Below are positions 31,322 through 38,804 of a DNA stretch of 38,804 bases, one piece after another (the first letter of the stretch is position 1; the number at the start of each line of letters is the position of its first letter). The DNA lies in the NCBI GenBank assembly GCA_946407465.1, contig CAMJOD010000003.1:1-38804 (forward strand). The letters run 5' to 3'. The DNA comes from an uncultured Clostridia bacterium. Lineage in GTDB: Bacteria; Bacillota; Clostridia; Oscillospirales; Acutalibacteraceae. Both the position numbers and the translations under genes were made by a program. Under the pieces are notes generated by a model. That model worked only from the letters and a program-made list of their open reading frames with translations, was not told the DNA's origin and ran no database searches.

Positions 31322-32466
31322 TGTACTTCCTTTTCGGCTTCTTCGGTGCCGCTGAGCTGCTTTGCCAGCTTCACCATGTCCTCCGCCGCGTTGGGACGCG
31401 CCAGCTGCCTGCAGCTCTCGCGCATAAAGGCGAGGCGCTCGGTATCCTTCAGCAGCTTGGTGATTTCCTCGGCTGCGTTGTACTCGTCCACCACAATCGC
31501 CGCGTGGTGGCGCAGCAGGAATTTGACGTTATATTCCTCCTGACCGGGATAGGCGTTATAAATCGCCATGGGCAGGTGGCAGGCAAGGCTCTCGGCAATC
31601 GTCAAACCGCCGGGCTTGGTGACAATCAAATCCGAAATGTGCATATAGTCCTCAACGTTGTTCACGAAAAAGAGCAGCTTGGTGCGGTCGCGTGCGCCGA
31701 CCTCGTCGATGCATTCATCGAGCTGTTCCATCAGCCTGCCGTTTCTGCCGGTGATGACGATCATTTGCAGGTTTTTGTTGGAGGTCGCGAGGTTTTCATA
31801 GACCTTCAAGACGCCGGACACGCCAAAGGAGCCTGCCATCAGCAGGACGGTGGTTTTGTCGGGGCTGAGGCCCTCGCGGCGCATAATTTCTTCCCTGATA
31901 CCGGGCTTGCTGAACTTTTCAAAGGTCGGAATGCCCAGCGGATAAATAATCGACTCGTCCACGCCGTATTCCTCCACCAGCTTCGGCGCCATCTGCGGCT
32001 CGGCGAGCACATAGGCGTCGATGCCGGGCGCGATGTAGGAGCGGTGGGTGTCAAAGTCGGTAATCAGCGCGATAGTTTTGACGTTTTTCAGATGTCCCTT
32101 GGATTTGAGCTTGGAAACCATCGCAGTGATAAAGGCGTGGCACATGATAATCACGTCGGGTTTGTGCTCCTCAATCACGTTGAGCAGCTTGTCTGCCTGG
32201 GCGGCGTTGATTTTCATCATCGCTTTGTACGCCAAATTTTTGCGGTCGGTTATGTCGTACATCTCACCGTAGAAGCCCGGTGCGTTCTTGACCAAAAAAT
32301 AATAGCCCTGCACCGTGGTGGTGTCGTACATCTTGCCGATGGCGCGCAGTCCGTCCACCACCGTGACCTCTACCTCCGGGTTAAGACGGTGAATCGTGTC
32401 CTCCAGCGCTGCCGCGGCTCTCTTGTGTCCGCCGCCGGTGGACGCGGAAAAAATCAAAAGTTTCAT
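31318..32466 (-). CDS. Glycolipid glycosyltransferase, MGDG synthase/UgtP-like (GT28)
   Basis: 382 aa from ATG 32466 (GGGAGC 8 nt upstream; the ORF-track start adds 18 residues within the leader). IFSASTGGGHKRAAAAL at the N-terminus is the lipid-acceptor glycine loop of the MGDG-synthase group; MAGSFGVSGV and DLIVTKPGGLTIAESLACHLP form the nucleotide-sugar site. The family transfers glucose or galactose from the UDP-sugar to diacylglycerol, making membrane glycolipids and lipoteichoic-acid anchors. No membrane span; peripheral on the inner face. Sugar and acceptor are not determined by sequence. The 3' neighbour is a serpin lipoprotein, an odd partner. Confidence 0.9.
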   Translation of the reverse strand: MKLLIFSASTGGGHKRAAAALEDTIHRLNPEVEVTVVDGLRAIGKMYDTTTVQGYYFLVKNAPGFYGEMYDITDRKNLAYKAMMKINAAQADKLLNVIEEHKPDVIIMCHAFITAMVSKLKSKGHLKNVKTIALITDFDTHRSYIAPGIDAYVLAEPQMAPKLVEEYGVDESIIYPLGIPTFEKFSKPGIREEIMRREGLSPDKTTVLLMAGSFGVSGVLKVYENLATSNKNLQMIVITGRNGRLMEQLDECIDEVGARDRTKLLFFVNNVEDYMHISDLIVTKPGGLTIAESLACHLPMAIYNAYPGQEEYNVKFLLRHHAAIVVDEYNAAEEITKLLKDTERLAFMRESCRQLARPNAAEDMVKLAKQLSGTEEAEKEVQ

Positions 32467-32511
32467 AATGCATTGCTCCCTAAAGCAGATATTTATAGTA
32501 TTCCAAATCCT

Positions 32512-32540
32512 ATTATACAAAAAATTTAACCGATTTTCAA
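32512..32540 (-). promoter_or_regulatory. Promoter of the glycosyltransferase-serpin operon
   Basis: Minus strand TTGAAA (32540-32535) and TATAAT (32517-32512), spacing 17; leader ~40 nt. Confidence 0.8.
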
Positions 32541-32712
32541 CAGTTATTTTTGCTGATATGTCTATTTTTCAGAGTTTTTGACGATAGCTGCCAAGCCGGT
32601 GTGAAAAATTTTTTTAAAATGCGGTTTGCTACTTTATTTTTGGAAAATTTTGTAGTAGAATATGTACAAACAGCAGGATAAAATAATACTGTTCGTTGTT
32701 GTGGGGTGAAAT

Positions 32713-34158
32713 ATGAAAAAAGATAAGGTTACCTTTGACATGACGCCGGTTTCCGCCGTTCAGGTCGGTCGGAAGCGCGGCAAAACAAAAGCCGTCGCCA
32801 TTGTGCTGAGCATCACGGCGGCCGTGCTGGTGGTTGTCGCAGGCGGCATCTTCCTGTGGAACGCCGGTATTTTTTCCCTGCCCGGGCTTCCGCAAAAGGA
32901 GCCGGAGCCGACCAAGCCGTTTACCTTTGCGGCTGACACCAAGGTGTCGGGGCTCGACATCTCCGGCAAAACCGTGTCGCAGGCGCGAATGTTTTTGAAG
33001 CTGAATGAATCCGCGTTTGTGCCGCCCAAGACGATTACGGTGCAAATTGCCGGCAGCGAGACGTCGCTGACGCAGGAGGATTTTGATTATACCTATAATA
33101 TAGACGAGGTTGTGGAGCAGGTTGTGGCGGACGCCGAAAACAAGCTCTCAACCGCCGAATGTGTCTACACCGTAGAGGCGAAGGTCACAGATTTGTCGGT
33201 CAAAAAGGCAGCCGAAAAGGTCTGTGAGGAATACAACGCCGAGCCGGTGAACGCGCGTGTGTCCGCGTTTCATCCGTTTGCGAACGACCGCTTTGAGGTG
33301 GAGGACGCGCAGGACGGCTTGACCGTGGACGCCGAAAACCTCAAAATGCAGCTTGCCGCCGCCTTTGTCGCCGAACAGCCGCAGGTGACGGTTGAGGCGC
33401 TGACCGAGAGCGTTCCGGCGACGGTCACGGCGGATTATATCAAGAAGAATCTGGTAAAGCTGTCGTCCTACGAAACCACCTCCACCAACACCGACGACGC
33501 CACCAGCAACATGAAAATCTCCATGGAGGCGTGCAGCGGTTCGATTATCGAGCCGGGCGAAATCTGGTCGTTCAACGACTGCACCGGCGATTCCAACCTC
33601 GAATCCAACGGCTACAAAAGCGCCAACGTGATTTCGGAGGGCAAGGTGACGCAGGGCATCGGCGGCGGCATCTGCCAGTCCAGCTCCACCATCTACAACG
33701 CCGCCATCCGCGCCAACATGGGTGTTGTGGAGCGCTATCCGCACAAGTGGGCGTCCTACTACGTGCCCACGGGTCTGGACGCGACGATTGACTATCCCAA
33801 CCTCGACCTCAAGCTCGAAAATACCTCGGATTATCAGATGTTTTTGGAGTGCAAGGTCACCGGCTCCACGCTTCACGCCACGTTCTGGGGCTTCAGCAAC
33901 GGCGACTATGACGAAATCAGAACGCGCAACGAGCAGGGCAAGGTCGGCGACAAGAGCTATGAGGTGCGTGCGTGGCGCGTCTACTACAAGGACGGCAAAA
34001 AGGTCAGAGAGGAAGAGCTGGACAGCTCCGAATACGACCTCGAAAACGGACTGAACTTTACCAGCTCCGAAAACGACGACCATGTCGTCTACGCCGGACC
34101 GGGTCCGCTGCCTGCGGATGCCGCACCGGCGACACAGGCAACCGAAGCAACCTCCTGA
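32713..34158 (+). CDS. VanW-family protein with single membrane anchor
   Basis: 481 aa. ATG 32713 follows GGGGTG. A basic start, one membrane segment (residues ~26-49, VAIVLSITAAVLVVVAGGIF) and an extracellular remainder. Residues ~75-240 resemble the peptidoglycan-binding_4 region common in this family (KVSGLDISGKTVSQA). Residues ~250-400 are the VanW domain: SSYETTSTNTDDATSNM in parts, EIWSFNDCTG, GGGICQSSSTIYNAA and PTGLDATIDYPNLDL. The VanW domain has no settled biochemical role; the name comes from a vancomycin-resistance cluster, but no van ligase or dehydrogenase gene is here, so no resistance claim is made. The C-terminus ends in a Thr/Ala/Glu tail like the linkers of the M23 and GH25 proteins. 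Confidence 0.9.
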   Translation: MKKDKVTFDMTPVSAVQVGRKRGKTKAVAIVLSITAAVLVVVAGGIFLWNAGIFSLPGLPQKEPEPTKPFTFAADTKVSGLDISGKTVSQARMFLKLNESAFVPPKTITVQIAGSETSLTQEDFDYTYNIDEVVEQVVADAENKLSTAECVYTVEAKVTDLSVKKAAEKVCEEYNAEPVNARVSAFHPFANDRFEVEDAQDGLTVDAENLKMQLAAAFVAEQPQVTVEALTESVPATVTADYIKKNLVKLSSYETTSTNTDDATSNMKISMEACSGSIIEPGEIWSFNDCTGDSNLESNGYKSANVISEGKVTQGIGGGICQSSSTIYNAAIRANMGVVERYPHKWASYYVPTGLDATIDYPNLDLKLENTSDYQMFLECKVTGSTLHATFWGFSNGDYDEIRTRNEQGKVGDKSYEVRAWRVYYKDGKKVREEELDSSEYDLENGLNFTSSENDDHVVYAGPGPLPADAAPATQATEATS

Positions 34159-34198
34159 GACAGTCCGCGCTGACTGCGCAACCCGAAAGGCGCCGCTT

Positions 34199-35362
34199 AT
34201 GGTAATTGATTTTTTGAAGAAGGAAGAAAAGAAGGTCGAATATATCGAGCTGATTTATGACCTGATTTTCGTCTATATCATCGGCAGAAATAACTCGCTT
34301 ATCCACACCGTGGAGAGCGGGTTTATTTCCTTTGACGTCTATCTCACCTACCTGCTGACGACACTGATTGCGCTGCATATCTGGTATTTGACGACGCTCT
34401 TTATCAATCGCTACGGCACCAAGTCCGTTGCGGAGTATGTGGGCATTTTTATCAATATGTATCTGCTCTATTATATGGCGGACGGCACGCGCGTCGGCTG
34501 GCAGGATTTCTATTTTAAATACAACATCGCGTGGGGACTGATTCTTGTCAACCTCGCGGTGCAGCATTTCATCAAGCTTAGGCAATTGGAAAAGCTCACG
34601 CCGTGGCACGCCGCGCATTTGCGTTACCGCATGGCGGTGGTGCTGATTGAGGCAGGCGTTGTGTTTGGCTCGCTGCCGGTGTTTGCACTGACGGGACTGC
34701 CGCTGTCGCCGCTGGCGATGGTGTTCGGCATGCTCATGGAGCTGTTTTACCTCGGCAAAAGCCGCCTTGTCACGCTGGATTTTGCCCACCTGACCGAGCG
34801 CGTTATGCTCTATGTGGTGTTCACCTTCGGCGAGATGATCATCAGCATCTCCGGCTACTTCGGCGGCGAGGACACGCTGAACAGCTTCTATTATTCGCTG
34901 ATGGCGTTTTTGATTGTCGCCGGACTGTTTTTGATTTACGGCTATTTTTACGACCATATCATCAACCGCGAGCGCGAGGTGACCGGCAACGGCTACATGC
35001 TGCTGCATATTTTTATGATAACAGCGCTCAATAATATCTCCGTCGCGCTCGATTTTATGCGTGAGCCGGAGATTGACGCGGTTTCGAAAAACATCTTTTT
35101 GATAGCCTCGTTTTTGATTTATTACATCTTTCTGTTCAGCCTGCAGCACTACGCCTACGCGTGCAAGCGCCTCAACGCCAAATTCTGGCTGCTGCACGGT
35201 GCGCTGTCACTGGCGTTCGCGGCGGCAGCCATGCTGTCCTACCAATCGGGCATGGTCAGTATCGCGGTGACGGTGGTGTATATCTACGCCATGTTCGGCG
35301 CGTGTGTGTGGTTCAGCCGCAAGCACCGGAGGGAAAAATCTACCGCAGAAAGTACAACATAA
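34199..35362 (+). CDS. LtrA-family (low temperature requirement) membrane protein
   Basis: 387 aa from ATG 34199 (GAAAGG 8 nt upstream; the ORF-track start lies inside vanW). VEYIELIYDLIFVYIIGRN is the LtrA opening (E-L-x-x-D-L-x-F), and about ten hydrophobic segments follow, with VMLYVVFTFGEMIISISGY a second family landmark. The function of LtrA proteins is unknown; the name comes from a cold-sensitive Listeria mutant. It follows the VanW gene by 40 nt with no terminator, so they are probably one transcript. Confidence 0.87.
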   Translation: MVIDFLKKEEKKVEYIELIYDLIFVYIIGRNNSLIHTVESGFISFDVYLTYLLTTLIALHIWYLTTLFINRYGTKSVAEYVGIFINMYLLYYMADGTRVGWQDFYFKYNIAWGLILVNLAVQHFIKLRQLEKLTPWHAAHLRYRMAVVLIEAGVVFGSLPVFALTGLPLSPLAMVFGMLMELFYLGKSRLVTLDFAHLTERVMLYVVFTFGEMIISISGYFGGEDTLNSFYYSLMAFLIVAGLFLIYGYFYDHIINREREVTGNGYMLLHIFMITALNNISVALDFMREPEIDAVSKNIFLIASFLIYYIFLFSLQHYAYACKRLNAKFWLLHGALSLAFAAAAMLSYQSGMVSIAVTVVYIYAMFGACVWFSRKHRREKSTAESTT

Positions 35363-35370
35363 TCGAAAAG

Positions 35371-35402
35371 CCTCTGCTAATACTGTTAGCGGAGGTTTTT
35401 TT
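35371..35402 (+). promoter_or_regulatory. Terminator-like hairpin containing the spoVAD ribosome site
   Basis: CCTCTGCTAA (35371-35380) pairs with TTAGCGGAGG (35386-35395), followed by seven T and then directly the spoVAD ATG (35403). GGAGG in the 3' arm is the ribosome site at ideal spacing. It should terminate most ltrA transcripts and mask the site in read-through RNA. Confidence 0.8.
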
Positions 35403-36416
35403 ATGGTTAGAAGATTGGGAGTGGGAACGCTCTTGTTTGAAAATATGCCGCGCGTGGAGAGCTTTGCGTCCGTCGCCGGAAAAAAGGAGTCCGAGGGACC
35501 GCTCGGCGCGCTGTTTGACAAAATAGAATACGACAGCCGCGGCGGCTGCGATACCTTTGAGGAAGCCGAAAGCCGTTTGCAGCAGGAGGCGGCGCGGCTG
35601 TGCATGGAAAAGGCAGACCTGCGCGCGCAGGAGCTGGACGCGGTGTTTGCAGGTGATTTGCTCAACCAGTGTACCGGCTCGTCCTTTGGACTGATGCGCT
35701 ACGGTGTGCCGTATCTCGGGCAGTACGGCGCCTGCTCCACCATGGCACAGGCGCTTTTGATGGGCGCGGTGTTTACCGAAAGCGGCGCCGCCGACCACGC
35801 GCTCTGCGTCACTTCGTCACACTTCTGCGCGGCGGAGCGGCAGTACCGCTTTCCGATGGAATACGGCGCCGTGCGCACGCCTACCGCGCAGTGGACAGTG
35901 ACCGGTGCCGGCAGCTGTATTCTCGGCAAAACGCGCGGCAAGGTGGCAGTCCGCGCCGCTGCCGCCGGCAAAATCCAAGACATGGGCGTCACCGACGCGA
36001 ACAATATGGGCGCGGCTATGGCACCTGCCGCGGCGGACACCATTCTGCGATTTTTGCGCGACAGCAAAACGGAGGCGAAGGACTATGACCGGATTGTGAC
36101 GGGCGATTTGGGGCTGGTGGGCAGCGGCATTTTGTATGATTTGCTTCGCAGAGAGGGCATAGACGCGGAGCCCTTTCACGACGACTGCGGCTTGCTGATA
36201 TTTGACCGCGAGGCGCAGGATGTACACGCGGGCGGTTCCGGCTGCGGCTGCTGCGCGTCGGTGCTCTGCTCCAAGCTGCTTTCCGAGCTGGAGAGCGGTG
36301 CGCTGCGAAACATTCTGTTTGTTGCCACAGGCGCTCTGCTCAGCCCAACCACCGCGCAGCAGGGCAGAAGCATTCCGTCGGTCGCGCATTTGATTCACCT
36401 GACGGCGGTGGGGTAG
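35403..36416 (+). CDS. spoVAD: Stage V sporulation protein AD
   Basis: 337 aa from ATG 35403. SpoVAD is a thiolase-fold protein of the SpoVA channel that moves dipicolinic acid into spores and out at germination. The family core is unmistakable: LDAVFAGDLLNQCTGSSFG in parts, YGACSTMAQALLMGAVF, and VTSSHFCAAERQYRFPMEYG in parts, followed by GSGILYDLL and a C-terminal GCGCCASVL. spoVAC and spoVAE, normally on either side, are absent. Its ribosome site lies within a hairpin, so expression may depend on a promoter or condition that prevents folding. Confidence 0.93.
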   Translation: MVRRLGVGTLLFENMPRVESFASVAGKKESEGPLGALFDKIEYDSRGGCDTFEEAESRLQQEAARLCMEKADLRAQELDAVFAGDLLNQCTGSSFGLMRYGVPYLGQYGACSTMAQALLMGAVFTESGAADHALCVTSSHFCAAERQYRFPMEYGAVRTPTAQWTVTGAGSCILGKTRGKVAVRAAAAGKIQDMGVTDANNMGAAMAPAAADTILRFLRDSKTEAKDYDRIVTGDLGLVGSGILYDLLRREGIDAEPFHDDCGLLIFDREAQDVHAGGSGCGCCASVLCSKLLSELESGALRNILFVATGALLSPTTAQQGRSIPSVAHLIHLTAVG

Positions 36417-36435
36417 CGCCTGCCGAAAATTATTC

Positions 36436-36465
36436 TTGACAACCAAATCTCACCTGCGCTACAAT
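36436..36465 (+). promoter_or_regulatory. Promoter of recQ, with start-site palindrome
   Basis: Consensus TTGACA (36436-36441) and TACAAT (36460-36465), spacing 18. ATGATA-C-TATCAT (36464-36476) overlaps the -10 end and start site and could be an operator. Confidence 0.82.
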
Positions 36466-36497
36466 GATACTATCATGAATAATCAGTTGGTGAAAAA

Positions 36498-38714
36498 ATG
36501 TCGGACAAAAGATGGTTGGCTGTCGAGGCAAAAAAATATCATATTCTCGAGTGGTATTACGGCTACAAGCGGTTTCGCCCGGGACAGGAGGAGGTTATAG
36601 ACAGCATCCTCAACGGGCGCGACGCGCTGGCGGTCATGCCGACCGGCGCCGGAAAGTCGGTTTGTTATCAGGTGCCGGGACTGTTGTTTGACGGCGTCAC
36701 GCTGGTTATCTCGCCGCTGATTTCGCTGATGAAGGATCAGGTCAACGCCCTGACGTCTGCCGGTATTCGCGCGGCATATCTCAATCGCTCGCTCACCAAT
36801 GCCCAGTACAACAAGGCGCTCGACAACATGGCGCACGGCATCTACAAGATTGTCTATGTCGCACCGGAGCGGCTTGTCAGCGAGCGGTTTACAGAGGTGT
36901 GCCAATCGCTGCCTATCTCGCTGATTGCGATTGACGAGGCACATTGCGTGTCGCAGTGGGGACAGGATTTTCGTCCGGGTTATCTGAATATCGCCCGGTT
37001 TATTGACCGTCTGCCGAAGCGTCCGGTTATCAGCGCGTTTACCGCGACCGCGACCGAGGACGTCAAGGCGGATATTGTCCGGCTGCTGCGGCTGCGTGAG
37101 CCGGTTGTGCTGACCACCGGCTTTGACCGTCCCAATCTGTTCTTTTCGGTTATGCGGCCGAAAGACAAACGCAAGACCTTGCTCAGGCTGCTAAAGGAGC
37201 GCCGCGACAAGACCGGCATCATCTACTGCGCCACGCGCAAAAAGGTGGAGGAGGTCTGCGGCTTTCTCTGCGAAAAGGGCTACGCGGCGACGCGCTATCA
37301 CGCCGGCTTGTCCGACGCCGAGCGGATGCAAAACCAGGAGGATTTTGTCTATGACCGCAAACGGATTATGGTGGCGACCAACGCCTTTGGTATGGGCATT
37401 GACAAGTCCGACGTGCGGTTTGTCATACATTTTAATATGCCGAAAAATATCGAGAGCTATTATCAGGAGGCAGGACGCGCCGGACGCGACGGCGAGTCGT
37501 CGGACTGCATTCTGCTGTTTGGCTTGCAGGATGTGGCGACAGCGCAGTATTTTATTGAAACCGCCGAGCCGAATCCCGAGATGACAGCGGAGCAAAATGC
37601 CGGATTTCGCCAAAAGGAGGAGGAGCGGCTGCACCACATGGTTTCCTACTGCAAGACACAGGGCTGTCTGCGCGCGTTCATGCTGCGGTATTTCGGCGAC
37701 CGTGCGGAGGAAAACTGCGGCAAGTGCTCCAACTGTCTGTCAAAATACAAAACCGTAGATGTGACGGTTGAAGCGCAAAAAATCCTCTCCTGCATCGTCC
37801 GCACCAAGGAGCGCTTCGGTTCACAGGTGATTTGCGACGTGCTGCGCGGCAAGGAAACGTCAAAGGTCGTGAGCTTTGGCTTGCAGTCACAGACAACCTT
37901 CGGCATAATGAAGGACGTCAAACAGGCGCAAATCAAGGATTGGATAGAAACGCTCGAGCAGCTGGGACATATTCAATATCTCGGCGCCGGCAGACCGGTG
38001 CTGCAGGTGACGGAATCCGGTTGGCTGGTACTGAGGGGCAAGGTGCAGGTGCAGGCACGCGAGGCGCTGGAGGTACGTACCGGCGCGGAGACCGTCGGCG
38101 TTGAGCCGGACGGCGAGCTCTACCGCGAGCTGCAGGCGGTGCGTACCGCGATTGCCAACAAACGCGGCGTGCCTGCCTATATCATCTTTTCGGACGCTGC
38201 GCTGCGCGATATGTGCCGCAAGCTCCCGACAAACGACAGCGCGTTTCTCAGTGTCAGCGGCGTCGGCGAAACCAAGCTGCAGCTCTACGGCGAGCGGTTT
38301 ATGCGTGTGATTCGGCTGTATGTCCCAAAAAAGGGCGGCAAAATGCCGTTTCGGATAAGCGAGGAGCAGCTAAAAGACTTTGCGTTTTCCGATGAGCCCA
38401 TCTACGGCACGGAGATAGCCAAACGTGTCAACGCGCTTGTCGAGGCGCCGGAGCGGCGAAAGCTGCAGGCAAAGGACATTACCAACTGGCTTGTTTCCGT
38501 CCGTCTGTTGGAGGTTGTCAAGATGAACGACCGCCTGCTCAAGCTGCCAACTGAGGAAGGAATGGCGCTCGGCATGCTGCGGCAGTACCGCGAAAACGAG
38601 AACGGCGATTATTATCTGGTGCTCTACGAGCGGCAGGCGCAGGCGTACATTATTGAAAATATGCAGCAAATTGTCGATTTTGCCGCGTCGGAGCGAATAA
38701 AGGCGGAGGATTAG
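36498..38714 (+). CDS. recQ: ATP-dependent DNA helicase RecQ
   Basis: 738 aa. It unwinds DNA 3' to 5' in recombination and fork repair. FRPGQEEVIDSIL (motif 0), MPTGAGKSVCYQ (Walker A), IDEAHCVSQWGQDFRP (DEAH and the RecQ aromatic loop), SAFTATAT (motif III) and YQEAGRAGRDG (motif VI) are all present. The zinc module is CLRAFMLRYFGD with NCGKCSNCL, then a winged-helix RQC region and an HRDC domain around residues 535-615. The last ~110 residues are an extra module (EEQLKDFAFSDEPIYGTEI onward), so it is longer than E. coli RecQ (~610). Start ATG 36498 has only GGTGA upstream. The 90 nt after the stop show nothing definable. Confidence 0.96.
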   Translation: MSDKRWLAVEAKKYHILEWYYGYKRFRPGQEEVIDSILNGRDALAVMPTGAGKSVCYQVPGLLFDGVTLVISPLISLMKDQVNALTSAGIRAAYLNRSLTNAQYNKALDNMAHGIYKIVYVAPERLVSERFTEVCQSLPISLIAIDEAHCVSQWGQDFRPGYLNIARFIDRLPKRPVISAFTATATEDVKADIVRLLRLREPVVLTTGFDRPNLFFSVMRPKDKRKTLLRLLKERRDKTGIIYCATRKKVEEVCGFLCEKGYAATRYHAGLSDAERMQNQEDFVYDRKRIMVATNAFGMGIDKSDVRFVIHFNMPKNIESYYQEAGRAGRDGESSDCILLFGLQDVATAQYFIETAEPNPEMTAEQNAGFRQKEEERLHHMVSYCKTQGCLRAFMLRYFGDRAEENCGKCSNCLSKYKTVDVTVEAQKILSCIVRTKERFGSQVICDVLRGKETSKVVSFGLQSQTTFGIMKDVKQAQIKDWIETLEQLGHIQYLGAGRPVLQVTESGWLVLRGKVQVQAREALEVRTGAETVGVEPDGELYRELQAVRTAIANKRGVPAYIIFSDAALRDMCRKLPTNDSAFLSVSGVGETKLQLYGERFMRVIRLYVPKKGGKMPFRISEEQLKDFAFSDEPIYGTEIAKRVNALVEAPERRKLQAKDITNWLVSVRLLEVVKMNDRLLKLPTEEGMALGMLRQYRENENGDYYLVLYERQAQAYIIENMQQIVDFAASERIKAED

Positions 38715-38804
38715 ACAAACGCTCCGCAAGGAGTCGGGCGTGGTTCCATACATATAATACTAATACCTAATAAAAAGTAGACAATCTTTGCGGTCTATTT
38801 TCCG

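Noticed and set aside
32713-34158. VanW-domain gene as glycopeptide-resistance determinant
   Set aside because: No D-Ala-D-Lac ligase, dehydrogenase, VanX or two-component genes nearby; VanW domains are widespread in ordinary Firmicutes.

Overview
The window looks like the chromosome of a Gram-positive, spore-forming anaerobe of the Clostridia, most likely a gut-type Oscillospiraceae/Ruminococcaceae relative. The grounds are a spoVAD gene, a type I dockerin on a secreted protein, a PurL of the long fused PurL-PurQ type, GC-rich genes separated by AT-rich spacers, strong AGGAGG-type ribosome sites with frequent TTG/GTG starts, and many clean sigma-A promoters. This placement is inference; no rRNA or tRNA gene was seen. 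The content is mostly housekeeping, with an envelope-rich second half.

Layout. 1-4.5 kb: the 3' end of purL, a secreted transglutaminase/leucine-rich-repeat/dockerin protein, and a small HPr-like protein behind a ~177-nt leader. 4.5-6.4 kb (minus strand): a ThrH-type phosphatase with a striking palindrome in its leader, and a lipoprotein serine hydrolase. 6.4-10.4 kb: an NAD salvage operon with an NrtR-type Nudix regulator, nicotinamidase, NAD synthetase, an NMN/NaMN adenylyltransferase and nicotinate phosphoribosyltransferase, closed by a strong terminator. 10.4-12 kb (minus): a DUF1508/YegP-like protein and MutY. 12-17 kb: an AGCS amino-acid symporter, a 159-nt symmetrical structured element, a short upstream ORF, a DEDD exonuclease overlapping uracil-DNA glycosylase, and an NCS2 purine permease. 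17-21.5 kb (minus): pgk, tpiA and gpmI, with repeats in the spacers, and trmL. 21.5-26.6 kb: a small membrane protein, an M23 peptidase, a GH25 lysozyme-like lipoprotein, an unrecognised internally duplicated protein, and an L,D-transpeptidase with Fn3-like repeats. 26.7-30 kb: an XRE regulator divergent from a histidine phosphatase, leuB, and a CpsB/YwqE-type PHP phosphatase. 30-32.5 kb (minus): a glycolipid glycosyltransferase translationally coupled to a lipoprotein serpin. 32.7-38.7 kb: a VanW-domain protein, an LtrA-family membrane protein, an orphan spoVAD, and recQ.

How genes work together. The clearest unit is the NAD operon, which encodes every step from nicotinamide through nicotinate, NaMN and NaAD to NAD, with its likely regulator as first gene. 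The pgk-tpiA-gpmI group supplies lower glycolysis. The M23, GH25, L,D-transpeptidase, VanW, GT28 and serine hydrolase genes are spread out but all concern wall or membrane, and several share Thr/Glu/Ala-rich linkers. No CRISPR array, transposase, integrase or prophage gene was found. The observations I would follow first are the structured element at 13524-13682, the duplicated MHAQSGASNLTP protein, the palindrome set in the thrH leader, the terminator-like hairpin that buries the spoVAD ribosome site, and the serpin lipoprotein coupled to a glycolipid synthase.
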